The notes beneath the pieces are model-generated. The model did no database searches. It saw only the letters and a list, made by a program, of their open reading frames with translations, and had not been told where the DNA came from. The position numbers were made by a program, and so were the translations under genes. A stretch of DNA of 64,000 nt. Source: Lutraria lutraria. Its lineage: Eukaryota > Mollusca > Bivalvia > Venerida > Mactridae. Location: assembly GCA_964023205.1 (NCBI GenBank), contig OZ026844.1, forward strand, positions 25,580,934 to 25,644,933. Direction: 5' to 3'. Every line of letters starts with the position of its first letter. Position 1 is the stretch's first letter. Shown piece by piece: positions 31,850-45,500 of the stretch.

Positions 31850-32405
31850 TAAATTAAAGTAAAATTGTCAACAATGTATCATGCTTCATATACTGTTGTG
31901 TAACAAAATAAATTCTGGTATGGCTCTACCTATATTTGTATAATGACTTTTTTATAGTACATTTCAAGGGGTTATAAAAACAGCCACAGTGCTGTTTAGT
32001 ACCCATTGAATATTTGCATTAGATACATGTGTTGTATATAATTGCTGATCTGGTAGCTTGATTATCAATGAAATACACACATTGATAATTAAAGGCTGAC
32101 AATCAGTAAATACTGGTATTACTTTGTCACAGCAAAAACACTAACACATAAAACACAAAGACATCAGTAAACCAATGTCAATGTGATATAAGTCAGCACA
32201 AAGCATTCATGATAAAAGTATATACATTTACACCAGGAATAATAATGACTAAAGTCTGTGACTGAATGACATTTTATCAAAAGAACAACAACATAAATAT
32301 AATTATTGAATAATATTATTTTCTATTCCAAGCCAACATACATATTGTAAAATTGTGCAAAAGTACATAATTTTAAAGGTTATGTCTAAACTACTTAACT
32401 CTTCA
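31850..32405. other. No gene seen
   Basis: AT-rich intergenic DNA. Confidence 0.4.
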
Positions 32406-34281
32406 AACAAGAGGGCCACGATGGCCCTTTATCGCTCACCTGAGAACAAAGGCCAATAATTAATGACCAGGTAATATAGTTTCCATCTCGTAAAACTCAT
32501 TTTTACGTAGATTTTAAGATCAAAACCAACAATGAAGGTATAATATTGTTAAACAAGCTAAAACGTAGCAAATTTTCTAATCCAAGGGCCCATAACTCGG
32601 TCCGATTCCACCTATAACTGAAATTGTCCAAGACCATAAGGTCATACACATTCATTGTAAATATGATAAGGATCGGTGAATAAATGAAGGCGCTAGAGTG
32701 TAAACAAGCTAAACTAGAACTATCACTAAAGGTGATGAATACCCCCAGATGCGGCCTTGACACAGTTATTGTTACATTTTACAGAGGGAAATATAATGCA
32801 TTTTCATTTTTTTAATACCTGCAAATTGTTGCTTAGATATATCCTGACCAGTTTCTAAATATACACTATATAAAAAATAACAAAGGGCCATAACTCATTA
32901 AAATTTACTTGGACAAAACCTATTGTGGACATGCACAACTTGGCAAACTACTTATCACTTCTAAGAAGTTTCACTGAATTCCTGCATGTAGTTGCTGAGA
33001 AATGGTACGGACAAAATTTACCTAATTGTATAAAACAAAGGGCCATAACTCAGTGAAAATTAATCCAAACAAAACCTGGTTATTGCATGCACAACTTGGC
33101 TTACTTTTTATAACTTCTGTGAAGTTTCATTGAATTCCTATGAGTAGTTACTGAGATATTGTATATACACTGTATAAAAAATAACAAAGGGCCATAACTC
33201 AGTGAAAATTTAACCAACCAAGACAAGCTTAATGCATGTACAACTAGGCTAACTACTCATCACTTCTGAGAAGTTTTATTGAATTCCTTGCAGTAGTCAA
33301 TGAGAAATAGTCAGGACAAAATTTGCCTATTGCATATACTGTAGAAAAAAACAAAGGGCTATAAGTCAGTGAAAATCAATCCAAATGAAAAATGATTTAA
33401 GCATGCACAACTAGGCTAACTACTTATTACTTCTGTGAAGTTTCGTTGAAATCATGTGAGTAGTTGCTGAGAATTTGTCCGGACAAAATTTGCCTATTGT
33501 ATAAAACAACAAAGGGGTATAACTCATTGATAATTAATTCGAACGAAAATTGCTTTAAGCATGCACAACTAGGCTTACTACTGATCACTTCTGTGAAGCT
33601 TCATTGAGATCCTGTGAGTAATTGCTGAGAAATTTTCCGGACAAAATTTGCCTATTGTATATACTGAATAAAAACAACAAAGGGGTACAACTCAGTGAAA
33701 ATTAATCCGAACGAAAAATGCTTTAAGCTAGCACAACTAGGCTTACTACTGATCACTTCTGTGAAGTTTTATTGAAATCCTGTAAGTAGTTGCTGAGAAA
33801 TTCTCCGGACAAATTGTGTCTACAGACGCACGGACCGACCGACCGGCCGACCGACCGTCAAGCGTGAATCCAATATAGCCCCCATATATTTCATATCTGG
33901 GGGTATAAATATAGGAAATTTTCTAAGTCAAGGGCCCATAACTCTTGAAGATGAGGTCCTAATTCCGCCCATAATCGAACTCGTCCAAGATCTTTTGGTT
34001 ATACTCATGATTAGGATTGGTGAATAAATGAAGGCGCTAGAGTGTAAACAAGCTAAATATAGCAAATTTTGTAATTCAAGGGCCCATAACTCTAGAAGTT
34101 ATTGTCCGATTTTGCCTATAATTGAACTTAGCCGAGACATTGTGGCCATATACATTGTGAGCAAGTTTAATCACGATTCATTAAGAGCTGCAGATGCTAG
34201 AGTGTAAACAAACTAATTGTGGCCGGACGCGGGACATTCACCGATCCTAAAAACTCACTTGATTCATCAGGTGAGCTAAAA
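32406..34281 (+). mobile_element. Pearl-like element (type 1) with a nested type 2 element
   Basis: Starts AACAAGAGGGCCACGATGGC and ends with a hairpin (ACTCACTTGATTCATCAGGTGAG version) plus CTAAAA. Outer tandem units (AGGGCCCATAACTC) lie at ~32585, 33934 and 34078. A second element family occupies 32713-33907. The tandem-unit layout resembles the published bivalve pearl/BIV160-type elements, but sequence identity to those has not been tested. Confidence 0.75.
32713..33907 (+). mobile_element. Type 2 tandem-core element (ACTAGARCTATCAC)
   Basis: Starts ACTAGAACTATCACTAAAGG, then ATACCCCC. It ends CTGGGGGTATA, so a short TACCCCC/GGGGGTA inversion lies near its ends. The core has about six tandem units of ~147-171 bp, each with AAAGGGCCATAACTC or close to it (32883, 33039, 33186, 33354, 33510, 33681). 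A GACCGACC-rich stretch lies at 33829-33858. Confidence 0.75.
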
Positions 34282-34799
34282 AGTTAATACCACTAAGTTA
34301 AGATGTACTAATTAAGAACTGGAAATTGTATGTAGAAAAAAGTTCATTGTCACATAGGTATTGTTTATAAATTAAGCGGTCATTAAATTTTTTTTTCTTT
34401 TCTATCATTTATATTAACTCTCTGGGATGTTTCAAAACTAAATCTCATTATCACATGCAATGTTATACATCAATTAATAAGTTGATCATACAAAATTATG
34501 CAAATGACAAAACTGATCTGACAAATCTATGAAACACCTACAAGTACTATGCATAAAAACAGTATGCATTTAAATTCAACCTAGTTCAGTTGTTATAACA
34601 TATTTTCAAAATATGAAAGCGTAGATTTACAGATGGTAGTTCCCATACTTCACAAAGTAGATTAATGAATTAGCAAAACTATAATACATAGATATAAAAT
34701 AAGTAACTGTCATCTTCACTTCAACAACCATCTTTTTCTGTCAACAATCTGAATCATAAACCATTTAAGTAAGTTACACTCAAGTCTGTTTCCAACAAA
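34282..34799. other. No gene seen
   Basis: AT-rich DNA before the LINE remnant. Confidence 0.4.
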
Positions 34800-36112
34800 A
34801 TAACGGTGGCGATTAACAGTTAATGTGGAAAAAAACAAAATAATGGTGTGGTGGTAATCTTCAAAACGAACGATGGACATACAATGGTAACGCGATCAAA
34901 ATGGTGGACCAGTTTAATTATTTGGGATTTGTTATATCGACTAATGGTACATTCAAGAAGGGCATTGATACTTTAGCAGCAAAAGGGCATAAATCTATGG
35001 GGTCACTGTCTACAATTACATGGGGAATGGATATACCTATAGACATTAAGTTAAACTTGTTTGATGCATATGTAACGTCGGTGCTTTCTTACTCCTCCGA
35101 AGTATGAGGGTTCACTACTGCGGAGGTACTGGAGAGGGTTCATCGGACATATCTTAAACGTATCATGAAGGTGAAAAAAAACACAAACAATCTTGCTATA
35201 TATGGAGAGACGGGTCGATTTCCTTTAGCTATAAATAGAAAATTGAGAATTATTAAATATTGGCTGAAATTGAACAACAAACCAATAACTGTATATTAAA
35301 AATGACTTATCATGAGTTATGGTCAGACTGTATGAATGGTACTGTGAACTGGGCATCAAAAGTGAGAGGCTTGTTGTGTGAAGGTGGTTTTAATTTTGCT
35401 TGGCCATTCCCACAATCAGTAAATGTGAAATCTTTTATACCAGTATTAAAAGAAAGACTAAAAGATGTTTTTATAAGTGAATGGAGAACTGGTATAGAAA
35501 ATAGCACGATGTTGTCGTTGTTAAAACATGTAAAGCCAATATTTGAATCGTCACCTTATCTGATGAAAGTTAAAAACTAAGTTTAGAAATGTTCTTACAA
35601 AACTGAGATGATGTGCTCACAATTTAAATATTGAATCAGGGTGATATAGACAGGTACCTCGAAATGCGAGATATTGTGTTATGTGCACCAATAGAAATAA
35701 TTTATTAGAGGACGAATTCCATTTTGTACTAGAATGTGAATCTTATACTGACTTAAGACGGCAATACATACCTAGATTTTACTATACCAGATCAAGTAGG
35801 CTGAGATTTACCAAATTAATGTCAACTAATAACCTAAATACATTGAACAAAGTTGGTTGCTATCTATTCAAAGCTTTTGAAAGACGAAATTTAAGGATAA
35901 ATAACTTACAAATATAATAATATGTGAAAATCTACTGTATTTCTCTTGTCTTTACCTTGTCTTGTATATATACATTTATTCATCTTATAATTATTGTGAT
36001 TTTATTTTGTACATCAACCGTATACTGTTTGTACAATGTATATAATTGTTTATATCAATGTGTCCTTGTTACACAAGATTTAATAAAAGTATGTTCTGTT
36101 CTGTAACAGATT
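34800..36112 (+). pseudogene. Dead LINE (non-LTR retrotransposon) 3' fragment
   Basis: The C-terminal part of a LINE ORF2 is visible in pieces. Frame 2 from ~34880 (FNYLGFVIS and YVTSVLSYSSE, the post-catalytic thumb region) has a stop at 35105 and continues in the same frame to ~35296. It then shifts frame for 35260-35580, has more stops, and finishes 35681-35917 with a zinc-finger-like end (MCTNRN...EDEFHFVLEC). The 3' UTR ends with AATAAA (36082-36087) and TGTTCTGTTCTG. The endonuclease and catalytic RT motifs are missing, so it is 5' truncated and inactive. Confidence 0.85.
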
Positions 36113-37187
36113 ACATCAAGGTGATAAGTCAGGCACATAGTAAATAGATCCTTAAGTTTCTTTTAACTGGCCTTACAATAACAGTGCTTTTGAAGTACAA
36201 CCTTCACATTCCAAATAAAGCCAGTGATAAGTATTACAACGTATAGTTAAATACTTTGAAACTAATTAACTAAAGTTTTACATCAGACAACTGAGTTGCC
36301 ATAGCTACAGTAAACATGAGAAAAAAACTTTAATGAAATAGAATCTATTGAAACTCACGCAAGACTGGTATAAAAAATAAAACAATAATAAACATGAAAT
36401 TCTCACACAATAAATACCAAACATAAGATGAAAATAAGACAGACACAAGAAGATGTCTTATATCGCCATAAAAATGTAGACCATTTTGAATGACATACAT
36501 AACAGTGTCACATGACTTCAGTAACAAGATGGCCTTTTATATACACATGTCACTCTAAAAAATTTACACACAATTATAAAATAATACATTAAATCCCCTG
36601 AAAATCGGACTCCCAGAAAACTGGAATTCTCTGAAAACATTTTTTTTCAATGTTCTCTAACGCTGGATTTCTCAGAAAATCAGACTTTTGGCCGAGTCCA
36701 GAAGGGGTCTGGTTTTCAGGTGTTTTACTGTAATATGTTTCCTAGCTAAATACAATATCACAGACGAAATACTCTAGCAAAAAACAAATATTGAAATAAT
36801 AATAAAAAGATAAAAAGAAAAAATCATTAAAATTTCAGTTTCTGAGTTTACTCCATTGTAAAATAATGTAAGGTGCAAAAAAATCTTTTTTTGATAGATA
36901 ATTATTTTAAAAAGATACTGACCATGAACAAATTATAAGTCTATAATAAAAACAATATGAAGGTGCCCATAATAAGGTGCAAGATTGTAAAATTAAATCG
37001 TAAAATTTAATCGCTACATTGGTCCCAAATATCGGAATTAAGAATATAAAAGTAAATAAGAGAAACAATGAAATGCAAATTGCAATATGGTTTCTACCTT
37101 TTATATCTTATTGAAAAAAATTGAAATCCTGGTAGTAATCAGCAACATTACCATACTACTGTATTAACACACAAAATATTACAAAAA
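36113..37187. other. No gene; contains a short CAGT MITE remnant
   Basis: AT-rich. At 36591-36735 CCCCTGAAAATCGGACT is inverted against GGTCTGGTTTTCAGGTGTTTTACTGTA, a half-decayed TA/CAGT element. The rest shows nothing supported. Confidence 0.45.
36591..36735 (+). mobile_element. Decayed CAGTAAAACACCTG MITE
   Basis: Right end AGGTGTTTTACTG-TA and a matching but eroded left end. Internal GACTCCCAGAAAACTGG and CCGAGTCCAGAAGGGG keep the inverted layout. Confidence 0.5.
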
Positions 37188-37188
37188 T

Positions 37189-38132
37189 ACAAGAGAGCCA
37201 TGATGGCCCTATATCGCTCACCTGAGCATTGTAACACTAAGGGATAATTAAATCAAGGAAAGTTATTTGACATGGTAAAGAGTTATCGACCCCGACCGTT
37301 CAGTAGTTGTTGAAATCAACTGACCCCAAGGACCGGGCCAATATTGACCATGGGGCCGTGATTCGAACAAACTTGGTAGAGATACAGAAGAAAATGCAAC
37401 ATTCAAAATATCTAAGCCAAAGGCCTCATGGTTCAGCACAAGAAGATTTTTTAGATTTTCCTACATAAATCTAGTGACCCCGGGGGCAGGGCCAATATTG
37501 ACCCTAGGGAAATAATTTGAACAAACTTGGTAGAGGTCCACTAGACAATGCCACATACAAAATATCAAAGCTCTAGGCCTAGTGGTTTGGGACAAGCAGA
37601 TTTTTTATTTAAAGATTTTCCTATATAAGTCTATATAAATCAAGTGACACCCGGGGCAGTGCCAATTTTGACCCCAGGACCACAATTTGAACAAACATAG
37701 TAGAGGTCCACTAGACAATGCCACATACAAAATATTGAAGCTCTAGGCCTTGTGGTTATGAACAAGAAGATTTTTTTCAATTTTCTTAATAAGTCTATAT
37801 AAATCAAGTGAACCCGGGCAGGGCCGATTTTGACCCTAGGGCAATAATTTGAACAAACTTGAACACTAGGCAATGATATAAACCAAATATCAAAGCTCTA
37901 GGTCCTCTGGATTTTGAGAAGAAGATTTTTAAAGATTTTCAAAAAAAAAGTTCTGCATGGAATGGAATTCTTTGAACAACTTTGGTAGAGCTTCAAGCAA
38001 GGAACACACCAGTGAAGTTTTGTTGAAATTGATCCAGTGGTTTAGGAGGAGATGTTGTTTAAAGAAATTGTTGATGACGGACAATGCTTGATCCTAAAAA
38101 CTCACCTTGGCACTCTGTGCCAGGTGAGCTAA
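37189..38132 (+). mobile_element. Pearl-like element (type 3)
   Basis: Starts ACAAGAGAGCCATGATGGCC and ends in a hairpin CTCACCTTGGCACTCTGTGC + CAGGTGAGCT. The core has ~165-bp units beginning near 37475, 37644 and 37807 (GTGACCCCGGGGGCAGGGCC and variants) with CACTAGACAATGCCACATAC. The core is unlike type 1, but the ends are clearly related. Confidence 0.75.
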
Positions 38133-38540
38133 TAACTTAAATGAATAAAATTATATACATCATACAAGCAACTAATGGACGGATAATCGCTGCCTAACGA
38201 ATAATGAAATAAAAAACCTCTGAAATGCCTAAACTCTTTGAGCACCACAAATAAAATGTATGCACTTAACTGTGAGCTTTTACATATAAATCATTTATTA
38301 ATATAGTAATTTAAATATCTATACAAAATGATCTAGTACAAAATTTAGCATTTCTCAATACTGTTATATCAAATGCTATTATGGCAAGGCAAATATTGTT
38401 TGATAGAACAAAAATAAATAAAAATGAAAGTTATATCTCTTCACACATGTATCACAGTATCAGTATACATTGGATATATCTACTCAGATTCAAATGATGA
38501 TGTTGTTTAAAATGCTTATGCATATAAACATAATAGCTTT

Positions 38541-39232
38541 AACAAGAGGGCCACGATGGCCCTTTATCGCTCACCTGAGAACAAAGGCCAATAATTAATG
38601 ACCAGGTAATATATTTCCATCTCGTAAAACTCATTTTTACGTAGATTTTGAGATCAAAACCAACAATGAAGGTATAATACTGTTAAACAAGCTAAAACGT
38701 AACAAATTTTCTAATCCAAGGGCCCATAACTCTTGAAGTTGTGGTCCGATTCCACCCATAACTGAACTTGTCCAATACCGTAAGGTCATAAACATTCATT
38801 GTAAATATGATTAGGATCGGTGAATAAATGAAGGTGCTAGAGTTTAAACAAGCTAAATTCTAAGTCAAGGGCCCATAACTCTTGAAGATGTGGTCCGATT
38901 CCGCCCATAATCGAACTTGTCCAAGATCTTTTGGTTATACACATTTACTGAAAATATGATTAGGATTGGTGAATAAATGAAGGCGCTAGTGTGTAAACAA
39001 GCTAAAATATAGCAAATTTTCTAAGTCAAGGGCCCATAACTCTAGAAGTTATTGTCCGATTTTGCCCATAATCGAACTTAGCCGAGACATTGCGGCCATA
39101 TACATTGTGAGCAAGTTTAATCACGATTCGTTAAGCGCAGCGGATGCTAGAGTGTAAACAAACTAACTGTGGACGGACGACAGACATTCAACGATCCTAA
39201 AAGCTCACCTGATGAATCAGGTGAGCTAAAAA
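38541..39232 (+). mobile_element. Pearl-like element (type 1), three units
   Basis: AACAAGAGGGCCACGATGGC to GAATCAGGTGAGCTAAAA. Core units of ~155 bp with AAGGGCCCATAACTCTTGAA at ~38716, 38869 and 39028. The end hairpin is a 26-bp palindrome (AGCTCACCTGAT-GA-ATCAGGTGAGCT). Confidence 0.85.
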
Positions 39233-39440
39233 GTTCATGAAGAATGCTCATCATAAATATGTCTTCAAAATGTACATGATTTCACAAATGTTATAGACAA
39301 GACAAATTCGATGAAGTCATTAACAGCAAAAACAGCTTCAAACAAAAGAATTTGGCACCCGTTGCTAATAATTTCCTAAAAAATAAAGTAACATCAGATA
39401 TATATCTATATAGTAGTTTGTGCACAGTAGAATTTGCTTA

Positions 39441-39592
39441 TTAAGCCTTTGTTGTCTTGGATCCCCAGAATTCTTCTTTACGTTTCCTGGCTCGTTCTAG
39501 TGTAGCTGAGGCCAAGGAACAGCTAGACGCAATAGACTGCATAGAGACAGAGAGAACATCATCATCGTTGTCTTCACGAGGTATTGGTAAAC
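39441..39592 (-). CDS. MDM1: MDM1 last exon
   Basis: Acceptor TTCTTCAG; encodes an acidic stretch (REDNDDD), a Ser/Ala-rich stretch and the conserved basic end with EEFWG, then TAA. Confidence 0.9.
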
Positions 39593-42500
39593 CTGAAGAA
39601 AAAAAACAGGAAACATGTTCACTATATCTCATAATGAACAAAGTCAAATTGTGGAGCATTAAAAATGTGGCAATTTTGTATAAAAATGACAATTTTATCC
39701 ATTTTTAGGTATTAAAACAAGAGGGCCACGATGGCGCTTTATCGCTCACCTGAGAACAAAGGCCAATAATTTATGACCAGGTCATATAGTTTCCATCTCG
39801 TAAAACTAATTTTTACTTAGATTTTGAGATCAAAACCAACAATGAAGGTATAATACTGTTGAACAAGCTAAAACGTAGCAAATTTTCTAATCCAAGGGCC
39901 CATAACTCTTGAAGTTGGGGTCCGATTCCACCCATAACTGAACTTATTCAAAACCATAACGTCATACACATTCATTGTAAATACGATTAGGATCGGTGAA
40001 TAAATGAAGGCGCTAGAGTGTAAACAAGCTAAAATATAGCAAATTTTCTAAGTCAAGGGCCCATAACTCTTGAAGTTCTGGTCCGAATCCACCCATAACC
40101 GATCTTGTCCAAGATATTTTGGTTATACACATTTACTGAAAATATGATTAGGATTGATGAATAAATTAATGCGCTAGAGTGTAAACAAACTCAAATATAG
40201 CAAATTTTCTAAGTCAAGGGCCCATAACTCTTGAAGTTTTGGTCCGATTCCGCCCATAATCGACTTTGTCCTTCAATTTTGACCCTAGGGCAATAATTGA
40301 ACAAACTTTGTGCTCTGGTGAGCTAAAAACAATGGAAGTGACAAGCCTACAGTTGTATTTTTCCACAGTGCTACATACCTCCATCTAAGGCCCAAGAAAA
40401 CTCCTTCATGTTGGCAACATCAGCCTTAGATTTGTTGTAAGTTTGTCCATAATTTTCTTCAATAGCAGACAGACCACCTTAAAACATTAAATTTTGCATC
40501 ATGATTATTTTAAACTCAAGTTGATTTTTGCACATTCCTAGATTATTTAAAGAGAGACATTATGCTATATTAACTTAAAACATTAGAAAGACTTGCCAAC
40601 AGAAATACAAAATAGTATGATAAACCAGCATACAAAATAGTTGGAAATTTGGATTTATTACAAACAAAATTAGCCTAATTTCCATAGTCAATAGAAAATG
40701 TATTTAATTCCAGAACAACACCATTTCCTTACATTTTCAATTTGCTTACATTTTTAATTAAAATGATACAACTTATACAGTCAAGCCTGTGAACAAAGGC
40801 CACCCTTGGGAAAGACATGATTATGTCCTTTATTGACAGGAGGTCTTTAATCAGAGGTCATTTTGTTCTAAATAATCAATGACTTTAAACAAGAGGGCCA
40901 AGATGGCCCTTTATCGCTCACCTGAGAACAAAGCCACTATAATTAATGACCAGATAATATAGTTTCCACCTCGTATAACCCAACTTTACGTGGATTTTGA
41001 GATCAAAACCAACAATGAAGGTATAATACTGTTAAACAAGCTAAAACGTAGCGAATTTTCTAATCCAAGGGCCCATAAATCTTGAAGTTGTGATTTGATT
41101 CCATCCATAACTGAACTTGTCCAAGACCGTAAGGTCATACACATTCATTGTAAATATGATTAGGATCGGTGAATAAATGAATGCTCTAGAGTGTAAACAA
41201 ACTCAAATATAGCAAATTTATTTTCAAAATCAAGGGCCCATAACTCTTGAAGTTCTGGTCTGATTCCGCCCATAATCGAACTTGTTCAAGATCTTTTGGT
41301 TATACACATTTACTGAAAATATCATATATATATATAGATTGTGAGCAAGTTTGATCACGATTTGTTAAGAGCTGTGGATGCTAAAGTGTAAACAATCTAA
41401 TTGTGGACGGATGACGGCCGATGGGCGCCTGACGCCGGACATTCATCTATCCTAAAAGCTCACCTGATGAATCAGGTGAGCTAAAAAACAAGCTTTTATT
41501 CACAGGGAGGCCTTTATTTGAAGGTGAGCGCAAACACAGGTTTGACTGCAATATCAATTATGTAGCAATTACAGTCCAGTTTGTATATCCAATTAGAAAT
41601 ACACATCAAAAGTATAACAAATCAAAATCAGACAATAATGAGATGAATGTTACCTGGAGTTGCCTTAGCTGGTGTATACACAAACTGTGTACGTAATTCA
41701 CGATCAAGGGAAGCATCATCATCTCTTAATGCATGAGTATCTCTAGATGGCATACCAAATGTTGGAGCAGCAGAAATGTTACCTTCATTAGCTGACACTT
41801 TGAATGTCTGCAGAACAAAATTAACAATTTATTTGATATGAATATAATCATTATATAATACAAGGCAACTTTTTCATCACAAAGCAGTACAGTCAACCAT
41901 GTGTTAGAGGCCATCTCTAAATAAAGGCCATCCTGTGAACAAATGTCATTCTTTTAAAAATTTAGATCAAAATGACATTGGAATGTAGACGACCTGTCAA
42001 TAAAGGGCACAGTTTGTCCCAAGGATGGTCTTTGTTCACACGTTTGACTGTATGACTGTATATAGAAAAACATAGGTCTACAGAATGAATATTTACAATA
42101 AAACAACAAAGTACTGATAAATGAAGACAACTCACATGTTTAACAGAGCACATACTTTATTCATAGTTGACTGAACTGGTATACAGTAAAATGTGTGAAC
42201 AAATGCCACCCTTCACAAAGACATAATGTGGCATTCATAGACAGGTGGCATTTATTTGGAGGTCATTTAGTTATATATAATCAATGATGGTTTATCAAAC
42301 AATGGCCTTTATTCACAGGGTGACCTTAGTTTGGAGGTGAGTGCTAATACAGGTTAGACTGTAAATAATAATCACTTTGTAGACTTTTTAGTTATAATAC
42401 TATTGTAATGTAATGAAATCTTACCTTTTGTCCAGCTAGAGGTTTATGTTCAACTACAGACCTTGGTGTTTCATCTTCAACTGTTCCTATATCAATAATA

Positions 42501-45500
42501 AGAGAGCAATAAATTAATCTTCCACAAGATGAATTAAATGTTTGAGTTTACACGAATTTTTCTTTATTCCCATAGTGTTGCAAAAATGATAGAGTTCACG
42601 TTTTTTTTTCATCTTTATTGGAAAGGTGGCGGGCCTTAGAAAGGGAAATATAGCATCTTGAGGGGATAAAGGTTGAACAATAACATGACGATGCATACAT
42701 ATCCTCCTTACATGTAATCACCAATAGGTAACTTATAACCTTGATGGCTTTAGACAAAGAGCTATCATACAGGTCAATTAACTGATCTTTTTTACCAAAA
42801 ATGTTTTCAAGAAAAATGAGATTCTACTGAAGGGGATTTTATTTATTAATTAAGGAAAAAATTAAAGATAGGGGAATTGGGTCATATATCAGCCCCAAAT
42901 CAGTCCCAAAATAAACACTGTTTAAAAAAATCTAATGTAAAATATATCAGTAAAGCACTAACACTTAACAGAATAGTGGTGAATGACTTATAAAGCTTAA
43001 CCTTTCAAATTTTAGAAACACACTCACCAAGAGAAACACTATCAACAGATTTGGCCACCATTTTTTTCCCAGATTTTTTCTTCCTAACATCTGGAGGTGA
43101 GCTCAGAATGGCCCCGCCCACTGAGGGTGTAGTCCTGTCTAAGTGATGTCGCCTTTTCTGGCTACTGGACTTCTCAACCTGTTGTCTGATTACAGGTGTG
43201 GGGAGACGACCTATATCAGGAGATTCAGAGGCATATGTTGAGAGAGTTCCTTGGCTAAAAAAGAAAAACAATTTATTTATCACAATAGGATCATAAACAG
43301 ATGATAAAGCACAATAACATACTAGACATGTAATTCATTATTAGAATCTTAAATATGGATTTGAATATTCCTAAAAATAATTACACATAGCTGAAATTAT
43401 TCACTTTAATACAGAACAGAATAGAACAAAACTTTATTCAGACTTGAGAATAACAGGTCATTGTCATAACATATACAAATATATATACATACAATTATAA
43501 GCACATGCGTGTACAATAAATGTAATGACTTAATAAATAGCAATTCAGTACATGCATAATGGAAAAATTATTAGATAGTACTTGGCAAATTACAGCTAAG
43601 TAAAGACAAGTAAAACTAGAGCTGTCACAGAGGTGACTAATACGCCCGCCACCGCTTTGACACTAAGATTGTGATAGTACACTATATGGCTAAGTTTAAG
43701 GGCACATAACTCTGGAATGAGTGAATCGCTGGGAATGAAAATTGTGTCTTGCACATGTACACTTCATGGTGATAACAAATTTCAAGTTTCAATTCCATCC
43801 CTTGAAAAATGTGGAAGTAGTTCGCTCCACAAACTAAGACTGCCATTGTGCACTATATGGCTAAGTTCAAGGGCACATAACTCTGGAATAAGTGAATCCC
43901 TGGGAATGAAAATTGTTTCTTGCACATCTACACTTCACAGTGATATCATATTTTAAGTTTCATTGCAATTGCTTAAAGAATGTGAAAGTAGTTCCCTCCA
44001 CCAACTTTTGTTATTTTATGCGGACGGACGGACTGACAGACTGAGCAACCGACCGACCAACGACCGAAGGACATGAGTGACTCCAATATACCCCCTCTCA
44101 AACTTCATTTACGGGGGTATAATAAAGTAAAATGAGAATATTGTTATCACATAAGCATATAAATCCATATCACCTTAAGTTCATTATATATTTTGGCCAT
44201 GTCTTAATGCAAAAATACATAATTCAGTAAGAACATCTTTATTTGTATCATTCAATCATAAAAACAGTTTGTGCATATTAGGTCTAGTTTAATAGAATAC
44301 ATATACATGTATCCTCTTACCTCAGTTGATCATCATTGTCATCTGTCCAGGCTTGTTTCTTTGTTGACTGACCAACTTCACTAAGACGTGCAGTACTCTG
44401 ATCATCTTGAGAGTCCATGGTAGCAGCAGTGGAGTCAGCCTCTCTGTAAGCCTGAGTCTTCACAGCTTTAGCTTGTCTGTAAGAAGGAAATTATACAAAC
44501 TAGTGACAGGTAGGCCATTGTGTTACAAAGCTCTTGATCTGATTGTAACTTGGAGAAAGAAATATTTTAAACTACTCTGAATATATTCGCGTATTTATGA
44601 ATTCGCGTCTGAACGCTCTTTATTTAAATTTCGCGAAGGCTTTGAATTATAAAATAAATAGATAAATAAAACGGGTGAAACTTATATAATGCATTACCTG
44701 TAAAAATTAAATCACCAAAACCTGTTACAATCAATACAGTATTGAATATAGAAAAGTGACGAACTGTTAATCCCTATTGTTATCTTAAGAAATGTGTTTA
44801 AACAGATCATTATACCAAACATTGTCACTCAGGCAACACACACAATGTTTGTTTGTTTGATGTGTTTTAGGCACACCAATTAGCACAACTCCATATTATG
44901 TTAACGAAACACAATATACATGTATAGTGTACATACAGACAAGTGATATACTCTTTATTTCCACTTTTCAGTGATTTACAATTGCATATAAATATCATAC
45001 ATATTGTACATAAATTACAATGATTTATAAGGAAAATGAAAGAATACAAAATATGTTCATTTTCATGACATGTATATGTACAATAAATAAGATGAAAGTG
45101 TATTTAATTTAACACGTTAAATAGATATATAGATAAAGAAAGTTAGTAACACAATTTCTATTTGTATATTGCAGCTTTTTATGTGCATCTTAATACAATT
45201 CCTTATTTCATTTGTCTTAACCGAAATTCGAAAGTGTTAAGATCAAATTTAAGGTATGATTACATTACAATGATGCTTGTCTCATACTGAGATTAACTCT
45301 TGTTGCAATATGTCACATATACTTTGTGAGTGAATTTGCAACTTAAGTTAAAAAAGTGCTTGTAATATAATGAACATGGCTGTACTTGGAAGACGGAAAG
45401 AATGTTTTGATCAAAGTGAAAGATTGACTGAATGAAAAGTTCAGCATTTGAGTGTCGTAGGAAGTCTGCCGTTGAAGAATTTATTTGGCTGCTTATATTG

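Noticed and set aside
43717..43956. 79-codon ORF with an internal peptide repeat
   Set aside because: The repeat reflects two ~171-bp tandem DNA units of a type 4 element.
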